Shown: positions 14,698 to 26,959 of the stretch, piece by piece
How the letters are laid out: every line of letters begins with the position of its first letter
How positions within the stretch are numbered: position 1 is the stretch's first letter
From: Solenopsis invicta
Lineage: Eukaryota; Arthropoda; Insecta; Hymenoptera; Formicidae
DNA length: 64,000 bases
Assembly (NCBI RefSeq): GCF_016802725.1
Contig: NC_052673.1
Span: 13,775,037-13,839,036, forward strand
Direction of reading: 5' to 3'
Notes under the pieces: model-generated
Databases searched by the model: none
What the model was told of the DNA's origin: nothing
What the model saw: only the letters and a program-made list of their open reading frames with translations
Position numbers and translations under genes: made by a program

Positions 14698-14870
14698 CAC
14701 GCAAAAATATAAGAAACTTTTGTGTGAAACGTTTTTTCTAGGAATGTTTCCATTAACTTCAAAATAATCTTAAAAGTAAATGTGATGAAAAAAAGAAACT
14801 TAAATAAAAAGTTAATGGAGAGATTTTCAAAAGAAAAAGTATTTGAGGCAGTTTCTTATTTTCTTACGTG
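14698..14870. mobile_element. Short inverted-repeat element, MITE candidate
   Basis: The ends are inverted copies: CACGCAAAAATATAAGAAAC on the left, and the reverse complement of the right end reads CACGTAAGAAAATAAGAAAC. Further in, both arms carry CCATTAACTT at matching positions (left about 14750, right about 14811). Total length is 173 bp with no coding capacity. This is the architecture of a non-autonomous DNA transposon. I could not fix a target duplication, so the superfamily is open. Confidence 0.5.
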
Positions 14871-15626
14871 GAAAAATTTAAATCTGCTACAAAAAGTACC
14901 ATGTTCTCTTTATTTTAAAAAGGGTGTCTTCACATTTATACAATATTAAAAAGAAAAAAGCGATATCATATATACATGAAAGCGAATCTGGAGAAAAGAT
15001 TGTTTTTTCTGGGTTTCCATGATTTATTGTGTCGCTCGTATCGAATAGCAAACAGAACATTATTACATACAAATAACTATATTTTCTTCATCACATTTCA
15101 AAGACATTTACTCTTTCTCATACAAAATGTTTGATGCTTAACGTTCGAATGAGTATCGTTACAGAGTCGAAGCCACCGTGGTAAAAGCAACCACAAAATT
15201 AATTACCGCATTAATTAACGTTTTGCCTTCACAAAGTGTTCAGACCGCTCTTTGTAGTACAGCACCGATCGCATCGTGCGCACCGCAGAATTTTTAATTT
15301 CACCCGTGAGATGCTGTGATTACTGATAAGAACGAGTATAAGCGGCGGAATACATAGATCAAAGCAAAGCAAAGTGTTTTACTTGATGAGCAACAAATGA
15401 AGAATTACATAGGCCTATCATATCTTTAAGAACGTTTATAGAAGATTGAATAAAAACGGGGTTATGAACGAACAAATAAAAAACTTATTTAATATCGCTG
15501 TCATATTGTCTTGAAAGAAAAGTAACTTTATATGTTCTATATAATATTTCACTATATAAATATAATAGATTTTTATCTGGACTTTCAGAGATACCGGAAT
15601 TTATATATGTACACATACACACACTG

Positions 15627-15684
<58 letters not shown>

Positions 15685-18600
15685 TTAATTATGTTTCGAA
15701 ATTATCTATTTAAATAATAGAATTGCATCGAATTTAGAATAATATGTATTAATGGATTGTTATTGCGCGATTTACGCAGTTAATTATATAGGAAGAGAGA
15801 ATGGATGTAGCATTTAATAAGTTAAAATGAAAAAAAGTAAAAATTAATACGCATTTAATGAAGCATTAATTTTTTTCTTTGTTTTCATTGAGAATTGATA
15901 AAAACTATCGCAACGATGAACTGACATATGCAACAAACATTAACTTTTTCTCTTCTTGTTTTTGACTGTAGGATTTTATTCTGTATTTTTTTTTAATTAA
16001 AATCTAGTAAAAGATTTTAATTTTTTTTAAAGCAATATCTTAGTTCTAAAGTGCAAACTGCTCTAATCCTTTAACTTTTTTTTTTTAAATGGACCGTCTA
16101 TGATGATAGCTTTGGTATATATAGGATAAGATTTAACAATTAATTTGTTCATTAAAAAATTAATTTTTTAAAATATATAATTTCTTTATCCATCTATTCT
16201 TTCAATCGTTATGCACTCTAATTGTTCGCCATGGATAGAATCTGTTCTAAAATATCTTCGTCTCACAATACGGATGAACGAATAGCAATTGTAGAAAGAA
16301 TATTCTGAAGGCTGTATTCAAATGTACCCGCGTAAATTTGCAACGAACGAGGCTAATGCGCACCCATATTGAGATGTGTGCAGTTATCGATATTGCTTGC
16401 ACCGCCGACACTGGTGCGACGCCGAAGATGTTCGGGAAATTGCGTGACCTGTTTTTCTCCGATAACTCCGGAGATCTACTGTTACTTTTATTCGTCTTTG
16501 AAATCATACCAGACATTCTGAAATGCAAAATTCCATTCTCAAAATAGGAAGTTCCATTTTATTCGATTTAAAACGATTCGTCCAAATATACCATTGTATA
16601 TGTATATCACAAATATCTATTTCGATATTGTTCGATATAAATTAAATAGAAGATGAATAGAAAGTTGTTGCCTAGAAATTATTAATTACTTGTCAGATTT
16701 TGAGAATTTATTTTGGAGTAGTGAAACAATGTTCTGTACATTGAACGAAACGTGCAGCAATTAGAAAATTAATGGGACAGTGTGGTATGTAAGCATGCGC
16801 TTAAACAACGATGCTTTGTGTCACGATTCTCAAGATCATGGTAATCCGATTAAAAGCAGACTCAGTGTCTCCTGCTCGAATGGATCGCATTTGATTCAAT
16901 CAATTGGTTGGATCCTTGTTAACATATCAGTTGCAAACAGTGATTTAAATATTTATGTACCTTAGAAAAACAAAAAGATATTTATCACGTTTTAAGTAGA
17001 GTATGAGAAAGTAAAAAAAAGCAGGATTCATGATACATTAAAAAACTTTGAATAAGCCGAAAAATGATTATTTTTGATAATTTAATTACTAACAATATCT
17101 TCAATCTAATAATTATCGGGATTATTATTTCATGGTGAATGATATTCGCTTTCTATAGATAGAAAACAATGTATTATCGCGTACACAAAGGCGGAACAAA
17201 CCGAAGGCACGAGCAATCCTTTTCGTCGTTTTGTCGTCACCGCAAGCAGCTTAACCCGCAGGATTAAGGGATGAAGGGACAGGCGTGAGGGGAGGATCAA
17301 ACGTTTTCCGGATAAGCTGTGCCGGAGTTCCGCCACGGTACTTTGTATAGGGGAACGTATAAGGCAGGAAAATGAGGAGGGAAAGGGAGATGTTTGAAAT
17401 ACACCATGTAACCAAATGCACGGAAAATTGCTTACTCGCTTCCGACGCAATTCCTTTAGATTACTTCGTTCTATTTCGAATAAATAATCAAGTCAAATGT
17501 ACTTCGTTCTGATTTCGCAGTTTCTGATTTCACAGTTTCAAAATGTCAGCAAATATATGCATCTTGTTTATAATCGCGAGCAAATTTATGCATATTTGCT
17601 CTCATCAGAGAAATCGAGCTCATTAGAAAGTATGACTTTGATTTAGTTGTTTATGTAAGTGGATGTCGCAATTGAAAACAGACTAAAGTAGTTAAAGAAC
17701 TTTGAAGTTCTCTATTGGAAGGTTTTTACATAAATATATAATTTCGATAAACGCAGTGGAACATATTTGTACCTATACATATTCAACTTTTCTTTACATT
17801 TAGGAAAAATTGAATTATTTAATTGTACGTGTAGCAGCGAACAATGTCAATATAATTTAGTGCAAGCTCCACATTTTCATCGATTTCGTTGACTCTGCGT
17901 GAACGAAATAATTTGCAATCACCACCGTATTCGCATAGGCACGGTACGTGTACGCGAATACTGTGAATCGGAATCAGATCGTTATCCGCTTTAGAAAGGA
18001 GAGCTTGCAGAATTGCCGCGGCTTGTATTCCTGTCGAGTTAAATCACGTCCTAGAATCCGCCGGTTCCTCTGCATTAATCCAGCGGCAAGCTGAAAACGT
18101 TATAACCGGTCGTATGGCGCCTCTCGGAAGTGTTTCAATTTCAGGAATTAATTCCGGCAACGTACGTTTATTCTTGCATGTACGGATTATAGTTGTCTGA
18201 AACGCGAGATGTCTATCGACATATCAAGATCGCGATACCTTTCCACTCGTACATATATATACAAAGTAATAATAACGGATTTATTCATTCATTGATTGTA
18301 TCAATCTCTGAAAATGGAATCTAACGTTTAATATTTGACGGATACATCAATATTATTTTACATTTTCTTATAATAAAGAATAGATACGTTATCTTGTTTA
18401 AAATAATTTTTTTGTAATTCGATTTAATTTGCCATTAATTAGCTTTCAGATGTGAACGGAAAGTTTATTTAATGGGAAAAGTGTATAATCTACAATAAAA
18501 AAAAACTAACCTACGAAAAATATTTTCTTACATTGATTTTATAAGTTATGATGGATCTCACTGAAAACTAATGTTACGAATATATTTTTTTTTTGTCGCA

Positions 18601-19188
18601 TATATATCACATCGATATCAGAACATTTACGAAATATTTCAATATAGATGTGTCGTTCTTGCCGCTTTACACGTTAAATGTTGGATATTTTAAAGGAATT
18701 GTGAAGTTATGAAAATTGCACGGGAGCAATACTTTTTGCGTTCTCGTTGCGACTTAAATTATTTTTGCGGCAACAAAGCGTGAGGTTGACGAGATTGTCA
18801 ATATTACATTGATTTCATCGTCGCGAGAATGCGGCAACGAGGCGGAATGAAATGCAATAAAGCTGAAAAATTCACGGCGCTACCCACTCTTCAATCGTGC
18901 GACAAATTGCTTCGTGCAAAAAGAAAATGCTCGGAACGAGAACGGATATAAGCGTTGTTAAGCGTGAGAGAAGCGAGGGACGCATTTGAATAAATGCAAG
19001 GTGACGTTAAAGCCGGATGTCGCCGGGATCGGAAAATATCCTGGAAGGATTTGCGATCCTACGTGGGCAAAGGGAGAGATACAAGCGCCTTTTGCAATAT
19101 AAACGCGTGGTCCAAGGGAAGCTACCCGGCTGACAATGAGAAACACGAGAAGTTCGGATCGATTTCCTACCGAATACATGCACGCAAG
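14871..19188. other. Gene-less stretch
   Basis: AT-rich background with GC-richer blocks near 15140-15350, 16330-16480, 17180-17450, 17880-18130 and 18720-19180. Near 16247-16547 both strands are open for 70-93 codons over the same bases, so neither can be preferred. I see no splice-bounded exon that I can defend. Confidence 0.45.
15630..15680. repeat. (GA)25 microsatellite
   Basis: A perfect GA run of about 51 nt following acacacactgcac. A short plus-strand frame across it encodes only an Arg-Glu run and is not a gene. Confidence 0.95.
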
Positions 19189-19192
19189 TATA

Positions 19193-19630
19193 TAGGGTGT
19201 TCTACAAACTCTGTTTCTTTTACAATGCGAGAAGAATGCGAATAGTTAAAAAAAAAAAGTAACAATGATATATTACATTTGTGTGAAATTTACGCACTTT
19301 TACACTTGTGATGAATTCTAAAAGTCCAAAAATATATAAATAAACTTTTGAACAACAAATTTATTTTCTTGTTATTATATTTGTTTCACCGAAGTCAAAT
19401 ATATATTAGTGCACTCAATTTTTCATTAAATCAACTATTTCAGACACTCTCATCGAGACACATATAATTTATAGCGTACATAACATATGCACTTTAGATA
19501 ATTCTTATTTTAAGAGGGTTTTTAAATTTTAATTTACTCGTTTAATACTGAAAACTACAAGTATCACCAATGATACGCTTTTGTTCGATTTTATGAGTCG
19601 CAAAAAATGTGTAATGTTTAGAACACCTTG
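19193..19630. mobile_element. Non-autonomous DNA transposon with TATA duplication
   Basis: The left end reads TAGGGTGTTCTACAAAC. The right end in reverse complement reads CAAGGTGTTCTAAAC. Both ends are flanked by TATA (19189-19192 and 19631-19634), giving a 4-bp target duplication. Terminal inverted repeats are only about 16-18 bp and the 438-bp interior has no transposase. The CAAGGTGT-like terminus and TATA duplication are shared with the element at 26392-26959, so the two probably used the same kind of transposase. Confidence 0.6.
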
Positions 19631-20504
19631 TATAGCTATAAGCATGCACGTACACTTGTATGAACATGAGACGAGATCGAGGTTCTAGAAGTAGGAACAG
19701 ACTGAGCGGAGGAATAAAGACGGCAGGAAAAGGGAAGAAGGAGACAAGGGAGGCCAATACATCGTTCTAGTTATTGAGTTTCGAGAATCTATTTAGCGTG
19801 GACCATTTTTGACGGGGCTCCGGCTTTAAAAATTCTTCATCAATATATCTTCTGGGATCCAGTCTGACAGTTAAACTCCCGTGACGAAAGCAATTTCACA
19901 TTCGATATAAATTTAGCAGCGTCACAGAGTTCATGTGAGACGACGCGCAGTTTTATAAGCTACAAAAGATAATTTTATCCCGTGGTGTTTTTTTTAAATG
20001 GTAGTTAATGTTTTACGACAATGAAACACGTTCAGATCGCGGATTATGTCATTTTGTCTTAAACTTGTTTTGTCGATACTCGTCTCGCTGAAATGACTCC
20101 TTTGCGTATATCAGAATTTCAATCGATTAAGTATTGTGGAAATAAATGTTTCTTATTTTAACTTTAAGATTACCCCAAATTATATTATTCATATATTTTA
20201 TTGCAAAAAATTTTTTAATGTAACGTCCTGTTCAATTTATGCACTGTGAATGATGTTAAAGCTAAATTTTTGTAAAGTTTTTACAAAGTTATTTAATTAT
20301 ATTTTATTTTGAAAACTATATGTATACGTATCTGACAAAAACGGATTATCAGAGGATTACATGTTCAAGAAAGATTTTCAGTAATTTTCGAACCTTTTGC
20401 TTTTGGACAAATGAAGCTATTCCTTAAGATTCCAGGAAAGTTATTTAAATTTTTGATAAAGTATATGTCAAATTTAGGACATATTAATCTTTAAAAAAAT
20501 TGCA

Positions 20505-21011
20505 TTACACGTTAATTATATATTTTTTCGTTTGAATAAAATTCACTTCTTGATGCGTGATGAAGAGTCTCTTGTCTTCGTTCAATCTCAATATTTCCGA
20601 TGTACAATTAGCTTTTGGAGGATCAGTGAACGAGCGCTTTACCCTCCGACACTGTGCGGCGTAATCGCCCATGGCTTGCAAAGCTCGAAAGTACCGTCTG
20701 TTACAGTCGTTTAACGTGGAATTAGACCGCTCTGTTGATCTTTCGAGACAAGCTACGTGGCATGGATAGAGCCAGTTTAGCCATTCGGGGTCGCGTACGA
20801 ACCGGGGTTGCCGGCGGGTACTATGGGGGAGGGCAGGACTCGGAGATTGGTTCGCGTCAGTTCGTGGCTCACCGGCGAGGCACGGGTCGCATCTGTCTTC
20901 TCCCAGCCCTATCATGGCTCGCAGGGTGAGGGACGACGGGCTTCGCCGAGGCCGTTCGAACCGACGTGATGGATACGCGAACCCGGTGCGCAGCAACCCT
21001 TCGCATACCAA
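20505..21011 (-). CDS. Long open frame of unknown function
   Basis: A minus-strand frame stays open for 168 codons through a GC-rich block to a TAA at 20505. There is no ATG at its 5' end; the first in-frame ATG is about codon 33 and a stop lies immediately upstream of the frame, so a complete gene would need a splice into it. The first third is Arg/Pro-rich and looks like noncoding GC-rich DNA. The rest (about residues 75-168) has more ordinary composition, with cysteines in CHVAC and NDCNRRYF contexts and a basic VKRS stretch. A strong donor-like site (CCG|GTGAGC) sits inside the frame. No family is recognised. Part of the same block is open on the plus strand (20914-21213), which lowers confidence. 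Confidence 0.2.
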   Translation of the reverse strand: MVCEGLLRTGFAYPSRRFERPRRSPSSLTLRAMIGLGEDRCDPCLAGEPRTDANQSPSPALPHSTRRQPRFVRDPEWLNWLYPCHVACLERSTERSNSTLNDCNRRYFRALQAMGDYAAQCRRVKRSFTDPPKANCTSEILRLNEDKRLFITHQEVNFIQTKKYIINV

Positions 21012-21782
21012 CTATATCGCGCTCTTCCATCCCCGCTTGCACACTCGGGCACCCTTATCCGAAGGATGGCTTGAACAAGAGTCAGCAGCCTTACGTGATG
21101 CTTTCGCAATAATGAAAAATAGTGTGTACGGCGTTCTTAGTTCGGCAAGCTGTGGGCATGTTAACTTAACTTACGACCGATTTCTTTCTTTTTGTTTCAA
21201 TTATCTGATGTAGTTACTTGGGAGACAATGGTTATTTACATAAATATGTGTCTTTTTTTTAAATATTGCTTGACCTTTCACTGTTTTTAAATTATTGAAA
21301 ATGTCTGTTTTAAAGTTTTTTTTAACACATAATTTCGTCTTTTAAACGAGTCAAATGACATCTGTGCTAGTTTCTAAAGCATTTTAAATTTGTGATAAAT
21401 GTTAACTTTCAACATTTCTAGGAACATTTATAAGAAAAGAATTTTAATATACCGAAATAGTAATAAATAATTTTAGGGAAACTAAATTTTATTGATAACA
21501 ATGATTTCTTCTAAGAAATATCTTGCGAGTTTTTATATTTTTTCGGAAGGTCATTATTGAGAGGGATGCGATGATTACTTCTGAAATTATATTCGCCATT
21601 ATTGTATTAATACTGTATGTAAATTTGATACACCACAGAATAGGTTGCCGTATTTGCATGTTAACCAAAGGTAAATTTGTACTGTTCTATTGTTTGTAGT
21701 TATTACAACCACTACTACAAAAGCAAATTACATACCAAACACATACTGAAAGAACATTTTTGTTAAAAATGTCTTAAAATTT

Positions 21783-21965
21783 TGCTGGATACAGATCTGT
21801 AGAAAATTTTATTAGATTATTATAATAATTATGTTGGACGTTTAGCTTAAACTAGTTGCGTTAAAATGTCAATATTTTTTACAACATTGCTATTATTTTG
21901 ATTGGACATCTGTCATAATTGTTTTGATGGTCCAACAAAATTATTTTAAGATCTGTATCTAATTA
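21783..21965. repeat. Loose inverted repeat, possible decayed MITE
   Basis: GGATACAGATCT near 21788 is mirrored by AGATCTGTATCT near 21949-21960. Further in, ATGTTGGAC near 21831 is mirrored by GTCCAACA near 21930. The arms differ in length by about 20 nt and the sequence between the blocks is poorly matched. Confidence 0.35.
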
Positions 21966-24900
21966 AATTTTTATATACTTTTACAAAATCGTTTATTTCC
22001 ATGTAAATAATAGTATGTAATAATAAGTATGTATTTAACATGACACATACGGGATTATAAAACTTCATTTATAGCTCTGACATCATTTTACATTATAAAA
22101 AAGATATTATAAAATACATGCATGCCCTTTTTTCTAAGAAAAAAATGACATTTACGTCACTTTGCTCTTCACTGATCTTCAATTATTTATTACTATATTA
22201 ACATATCCATTTTAAGGATTTTTCTAATAAATGTTTGTCCTTTAGATTTGAGATAAAATGAATGCTTACTAGTTTTCAAAATATGCTTAAAATTTTTAAT
22301 TAACGTTAAATCTTAAATAAAATAAAGAAATAAAGAAACGTGACAGAAGAAAAGTTATATGTATTCTGAGTGAGCTAATTTTGCACATTATATTGAAAAA
22401 TTTATTTTAATTTTTAAAAAATTTATCTATGAAAAATACTTAAGAAATCATTTTTCCGTAGATAAATAGAAATAAAAATTTATTACTTTCTTGAAAAAAT
22501 TATGTTTTTTTTTTTAAGACAATTTAATCAATCTATCTTAATTTTTAAAATTATGATGCAAAATAAAGGAAGTTGAGTAATACAACGTTAAAATAACGTT
22601 TATTTGAAATATTTAAATGAGAGATTGAAAAATTTTGACAACGATTCCGACTTTGTTCAGGTCATGGGTCGATACGACTTTTTCACGCCAGGTAGGCTAA
22701 AAATTTACGGACGCGCGTGTCATCTCATCTGCTTCATCACGATAACGTCTAGTCTGCTGCGTCGCGAAAATAGCGGAGGGACGCGCAGTCGGCGTGACAT
22801 GAAATACGCAACGTGGAAACGTATGGAAAATTGCAAAAAGCGACAATACGTCGAAGGGACGAGATATATGAAATGAAGTATTTGGGAAGAGAGATGAGAA
22901 CGGTGGGAGGGGATTGCGAAAAGCGGAAGAACAGAAGAGATGATGCAAAAGGCAGAAACGCGAGAGAAATTATGCCGTGAATAAATAACTCAATCATGAT
23001 CGCGTTTAACGCCGCAGCTGCATCGTACGCACGTAATATGCAGTTTCTGAGAACTCTGGCTGAGTTTGAATGAGAATTGAAGTCTCGATTTTTGCATTTT
23101 CTCGGTTACTAAAGAAATGTTTATCCTTTTTGATAATGTTTGCACATTTATCTGGCTCGACTAAAATTGATGAATATTTTCTTATTATTTTTAACTCACA
23201 TGTGATATTAAAGTAAACAATTACATTACACATTATATTAATATAGTTTATTTAATAATTCTATGATTTTGTCATATCTGTTTTACAATTTCTAAAATAA
23301 TCGTAAAAATAAAAATTTTATTTGTGCTAATATAAACATTTATACAAGTGATATTATTAAAAAAAAAATGGTAAACTGAGAAATACGATACTCGCGAGAA
23401 TTTATGATTAATTATTTTATATTTTATGTTACTTATATATTACACGTGTGTAAAGTTTACGATGTATTTTAAATAACTGGAATAAAAGGGCAGCGATAAA
23501 AAAAAATGCATGTAGCATGTTTCGAAACGCATACATATGTCTACTGACATGTATGGAGGTTGCACAGGTAATCGAAAGTGTCACTGTATGTCGACTGCGA
23601 CGAGAAGTATGAAAAATGAAGTGTCCGGAAAAGAAAACCAACGGTGAATGATTGCACATAACGTAGCCTGTAAGTTTACAGAAGCAGCCGGGCTGAGAAG
23701 AAAATTACATCGATCGCACCGCGTATCTACGTTCGCTATAGCGTAAAATTTATTTTTGCGTAACGCGACGTGTAAACTTGACGCGTAAACTCGATGTGGC
23801 AGAAGCTCGTGAGATAAGAATTAAACATATCTAGCCACATCAGGGTGCCCTATTTTGCAATTTTTATCAAATTATAATTCCTTGAGAGGAAAAGTTACTG
23901 TAAGCAAGCAACATACAATTACGTATCCAACAAAATACTTAGTTTCACATAATAAATGAAAGATTTCGCATTTCGCTTTATTGCTATAGAATTGATCATA
24001 ATACAGAAAGTTTTAACCTTAAAGGGCAACCTCCGCGATTCTTCTCGTAAGAGAAAGTTTTCTCGAAGCCACGACAGGAAGTTTGAGGGAGCTACATTAC
24101 ACGCGGAGCGAGAAAAGGGTCGCAAAGAGCTTGAAAATCACTCGTGCGTTCGTCGAGAGGGTCTCTCTCGATGACTTTGAATCAAAGTAGCTCGCTCGAG
24201 ACAATAAGTCTCCCGTGGAGAGATTGAGGAGAACTAGGATCGGGGATGAGTTCAAGGGCTCGTAGTACACTGGAATGAAGAGACGAAGGGTCTATCCAAG
24301 GGTCATACACCGCGTTGAGCATGGACTCACGCATTATTCGTAGTGTGAGTAGTTTCCTTTGCGCAACATTGATTAGACACGTGTGTTATTAAAAGATGAA
24401 ATACACAAGACAACTTGCGTTCATAATGCTTATTTTAATTATAAAATGTTTTACAATTTTAAGAGGAATAAGTAAATAATGCAAAACAAGACTTATTATT
24501 AGTAAATAGTGCAACATTATAACTTGCGGACAATAATATTAAATTAGAATGACGATGAAATAAAAATAGATGCTGTATAACAATCATAAAACATTAGTTT
24601 ATTAGTACATGTGTACACAGATTTTTGTGTCAAAATTTAAAATTGTGATATTTTTTGCCTAAAAAATGAGGAATGAGAAAAAGGTCGTGCATAAGATTGG
24701 AGGCGCTGAAGATTTTTATAACAAAAATTAATTTAAATTTTTTATAAAAAATTATTATGAATATAGAAATTGTAAAATTCTTGATATAATATTATCGACA
24801 TTTCTTATTGTAATATAAAATTTGATTTAATAATATGACATTGGCATTTATCCAACTTCTTTATATTCGTAAGTGAATTGAGAACGTTTTACAAAGAGAT

Positions 24901-26391
24901 ATTTTTTTTTAAAATTAGTATTAAATTTATCAATAAATTAATTGGGCATAAGTTAAAACATGTAAATGTAAGCAATATCGATAAATAGTAATTTTTTTCT
25001 TACATTGAAAATTTGCTTTACCTTGCTTTTTGTTGCGGAAAATGAAACTCCAACGAAATCTGGTATCGCTTGTGGATACACAGCAAGTCTCAATGGTCAA
25101 CTCTATACTGGGAGGGAAAATAGCATTGCGATTGAATGGCATCACGATTGAACGGTCCATAATCTGACAGCCGAAATGTGCGGTTGCAAGATGAACTGGA
25201 CTGTTTTATCGATCTTCTTTTATCATGCGGTATTCTCGACAGAAAATATCTTGAAAATGATATTCCAAATACAAAATTATTCTTTTCTTCTGTTGATTTG
25301 TTATTATGATAAGTAAAAAGAATTTAAATTAATTAATTTTAATGCATTGTATGAAATATACCCAGATGGTACAGGACATTCTACGAATGTCTGTGAAACA
25401 TAACGTGCATTCTACCAACATTCTCATATCCATAGAACGTTCGTAGACGTCCATAAAAGTTGCTATGCTATCTGAACGAATATCAGTGTTGGGAAAAAAT
25501 TGAAATAGATTCAATAGAAATATTTGTTTAAAAGATGTATCTATAAAAAAATACTGTTTACTTTTTTTATATTTGTATTACACAAAATACTTATTTCAAA
25601 TAATATTTTGTCTAGATATATCCTTTAAATAAATATTTGTATTATATTAGAATATATTTAAAACTTATTTTTTATCTCACTATATTTAACTATTTTTTGA
25701 GTATTGATTAATGTATCACTTTAAAAATAAGATTTTATACGTGTTTTATGAATATTTCTTTTTTTGTTAGCACAGATTTTTAATTTTAATTTTAATAATT
25801 TGTATAATGTAAATAAGAATTTTATTCTAATACATATTTATATAATTGTCATCTATAGTTTGGTATTATTAAAAATTATAATAGCTAATATTTTAATAGC
25901 TTAAATTAAAAGAATAACTAAATTTAAAATAATGAATTAAATAAAGCCAAAGCAGTCGCGTTAGGAAATATGTATATCGTAAAACCGATTTTTCAATTGT
26001 TAAAACGCTTATCTTATTTCGAATATGATGGAAATGTTTATAGATGCTGCGTGATCACATAGAATATTTCGAATGGAACGCGTGTTTGTTTGGTGCCAAT
26101 AAATTGATACTCGCATCAATTTTGTACGAGTATCCGGGGAAGCTTGAAGGATCGAACGGCATCGTGAAAGTTGTTCGAGGAAGGTTTACCAAGGAATATC
26201 GATAATCCAGGCTTCTCCGCTTATCACATGCGCTCGAAGGGTTTACTGATGTTTATCGTTCAAAATGTTGGAAGTGCTCGCTAACAATATCGCACATCAC
26301 GTTTTCTTCCAAACGTATTATTTATACTATTGCATCCATGTATTTTTTATAGTTTAACATTCAAGTGATACATTGACAGATATGAAATATA

Positions 26392-26959
26392 CAAGGTGTC
26401 TGGAAAATCGCGACGAATATTTTGGGATGTGATTTGGGACCCCAAAAGAAGGAAAAAAAAGCGATATAAACATAGGTTCAGAAATATTTAAGTTGTTTCC
26501 GAATTATAGCCACTTTTATTTAAAAAAAAATTGTATTTTATAGTTCGTGTGGTATCCTTTTTTAAATTTTTTTATTAAATTCCTGGGTCAGGCTTTCGAG
26601 CTCGGGTTCAAGCAATTGTTTACATGCGCCTAATAATATTGCTGACTTAAGACAAAGACTTAAATAATGTTTTTACAAATATCGAAAAATTAAAAAAAGT
26701 AAAAAATAAAAAATTTTAATTAAAAAAACAATAAAATTTAAATTTAAAAAAAAGAAATAAAAATTAAAAAATTAAAAATTTAATAAAAAAATTTAAGAAG
26801 GGATGCCACGTGGACTATAAAATACGATTTTTTAAACATAAAAGTGGCTATAACTCGGAAACGACTTATTTCCGGATCTATGTTTATATAACCTTTTTCC
26901 TTCTTTTGGTGTCCTAAATCACGTGCTGAAACATTCGTCGCGATTTTTTGGATACCCTG
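26392..26959. mobile_element. 568-bp MITE with long terminal inverted repeats
   Basis: The two ends form imperfect inverted repeats of about 190 bp each (26392-26581 and 26772-26959). The left terminus is CAAGGTGTCTGGAAAATCGC; the right in reverse complement is CAGGGTATCCAAAAAATCGC. Shared internal blocks include CGACGAAT, AAAAGAAGGAAAA, ATATAAACATAG and TTATAGCCACTTTTAT. TATA flanks both ends (26388-26391 and 26960-26963). The 190-bp centre is AT-rich and noncoding. Arms differ by roughly 15-20 percent, so the insertion is not recent. The superfamily is not assigned; a TA/TATA target suggests a Tc1-mariner-like or piggyBac-like transposase, as inference only. Confidence 0.85.

Larger units (their letters stand above)
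19635..26387. other. Mostly gene-less stretch
   Basis: Apart from the open frame at 20505-21011 and the loose inverted repeat at 21783-21965 I see nothing that I can name. GC-richer blocks lie near 20640-21110, 22620-22990 and 24050-24350. Regions 21220-22600 and 24380-25960 are extremely AT-rich. Confidence 0.45.

Noticed and set aside
16247..16547. 93-codon minus-strand and 69-codon plus-strand frames
   Set aside because: They overlap on opposite strands with equal apparent quality; the ADTG sequence on the plus strand alone does not make an aspartic protease.
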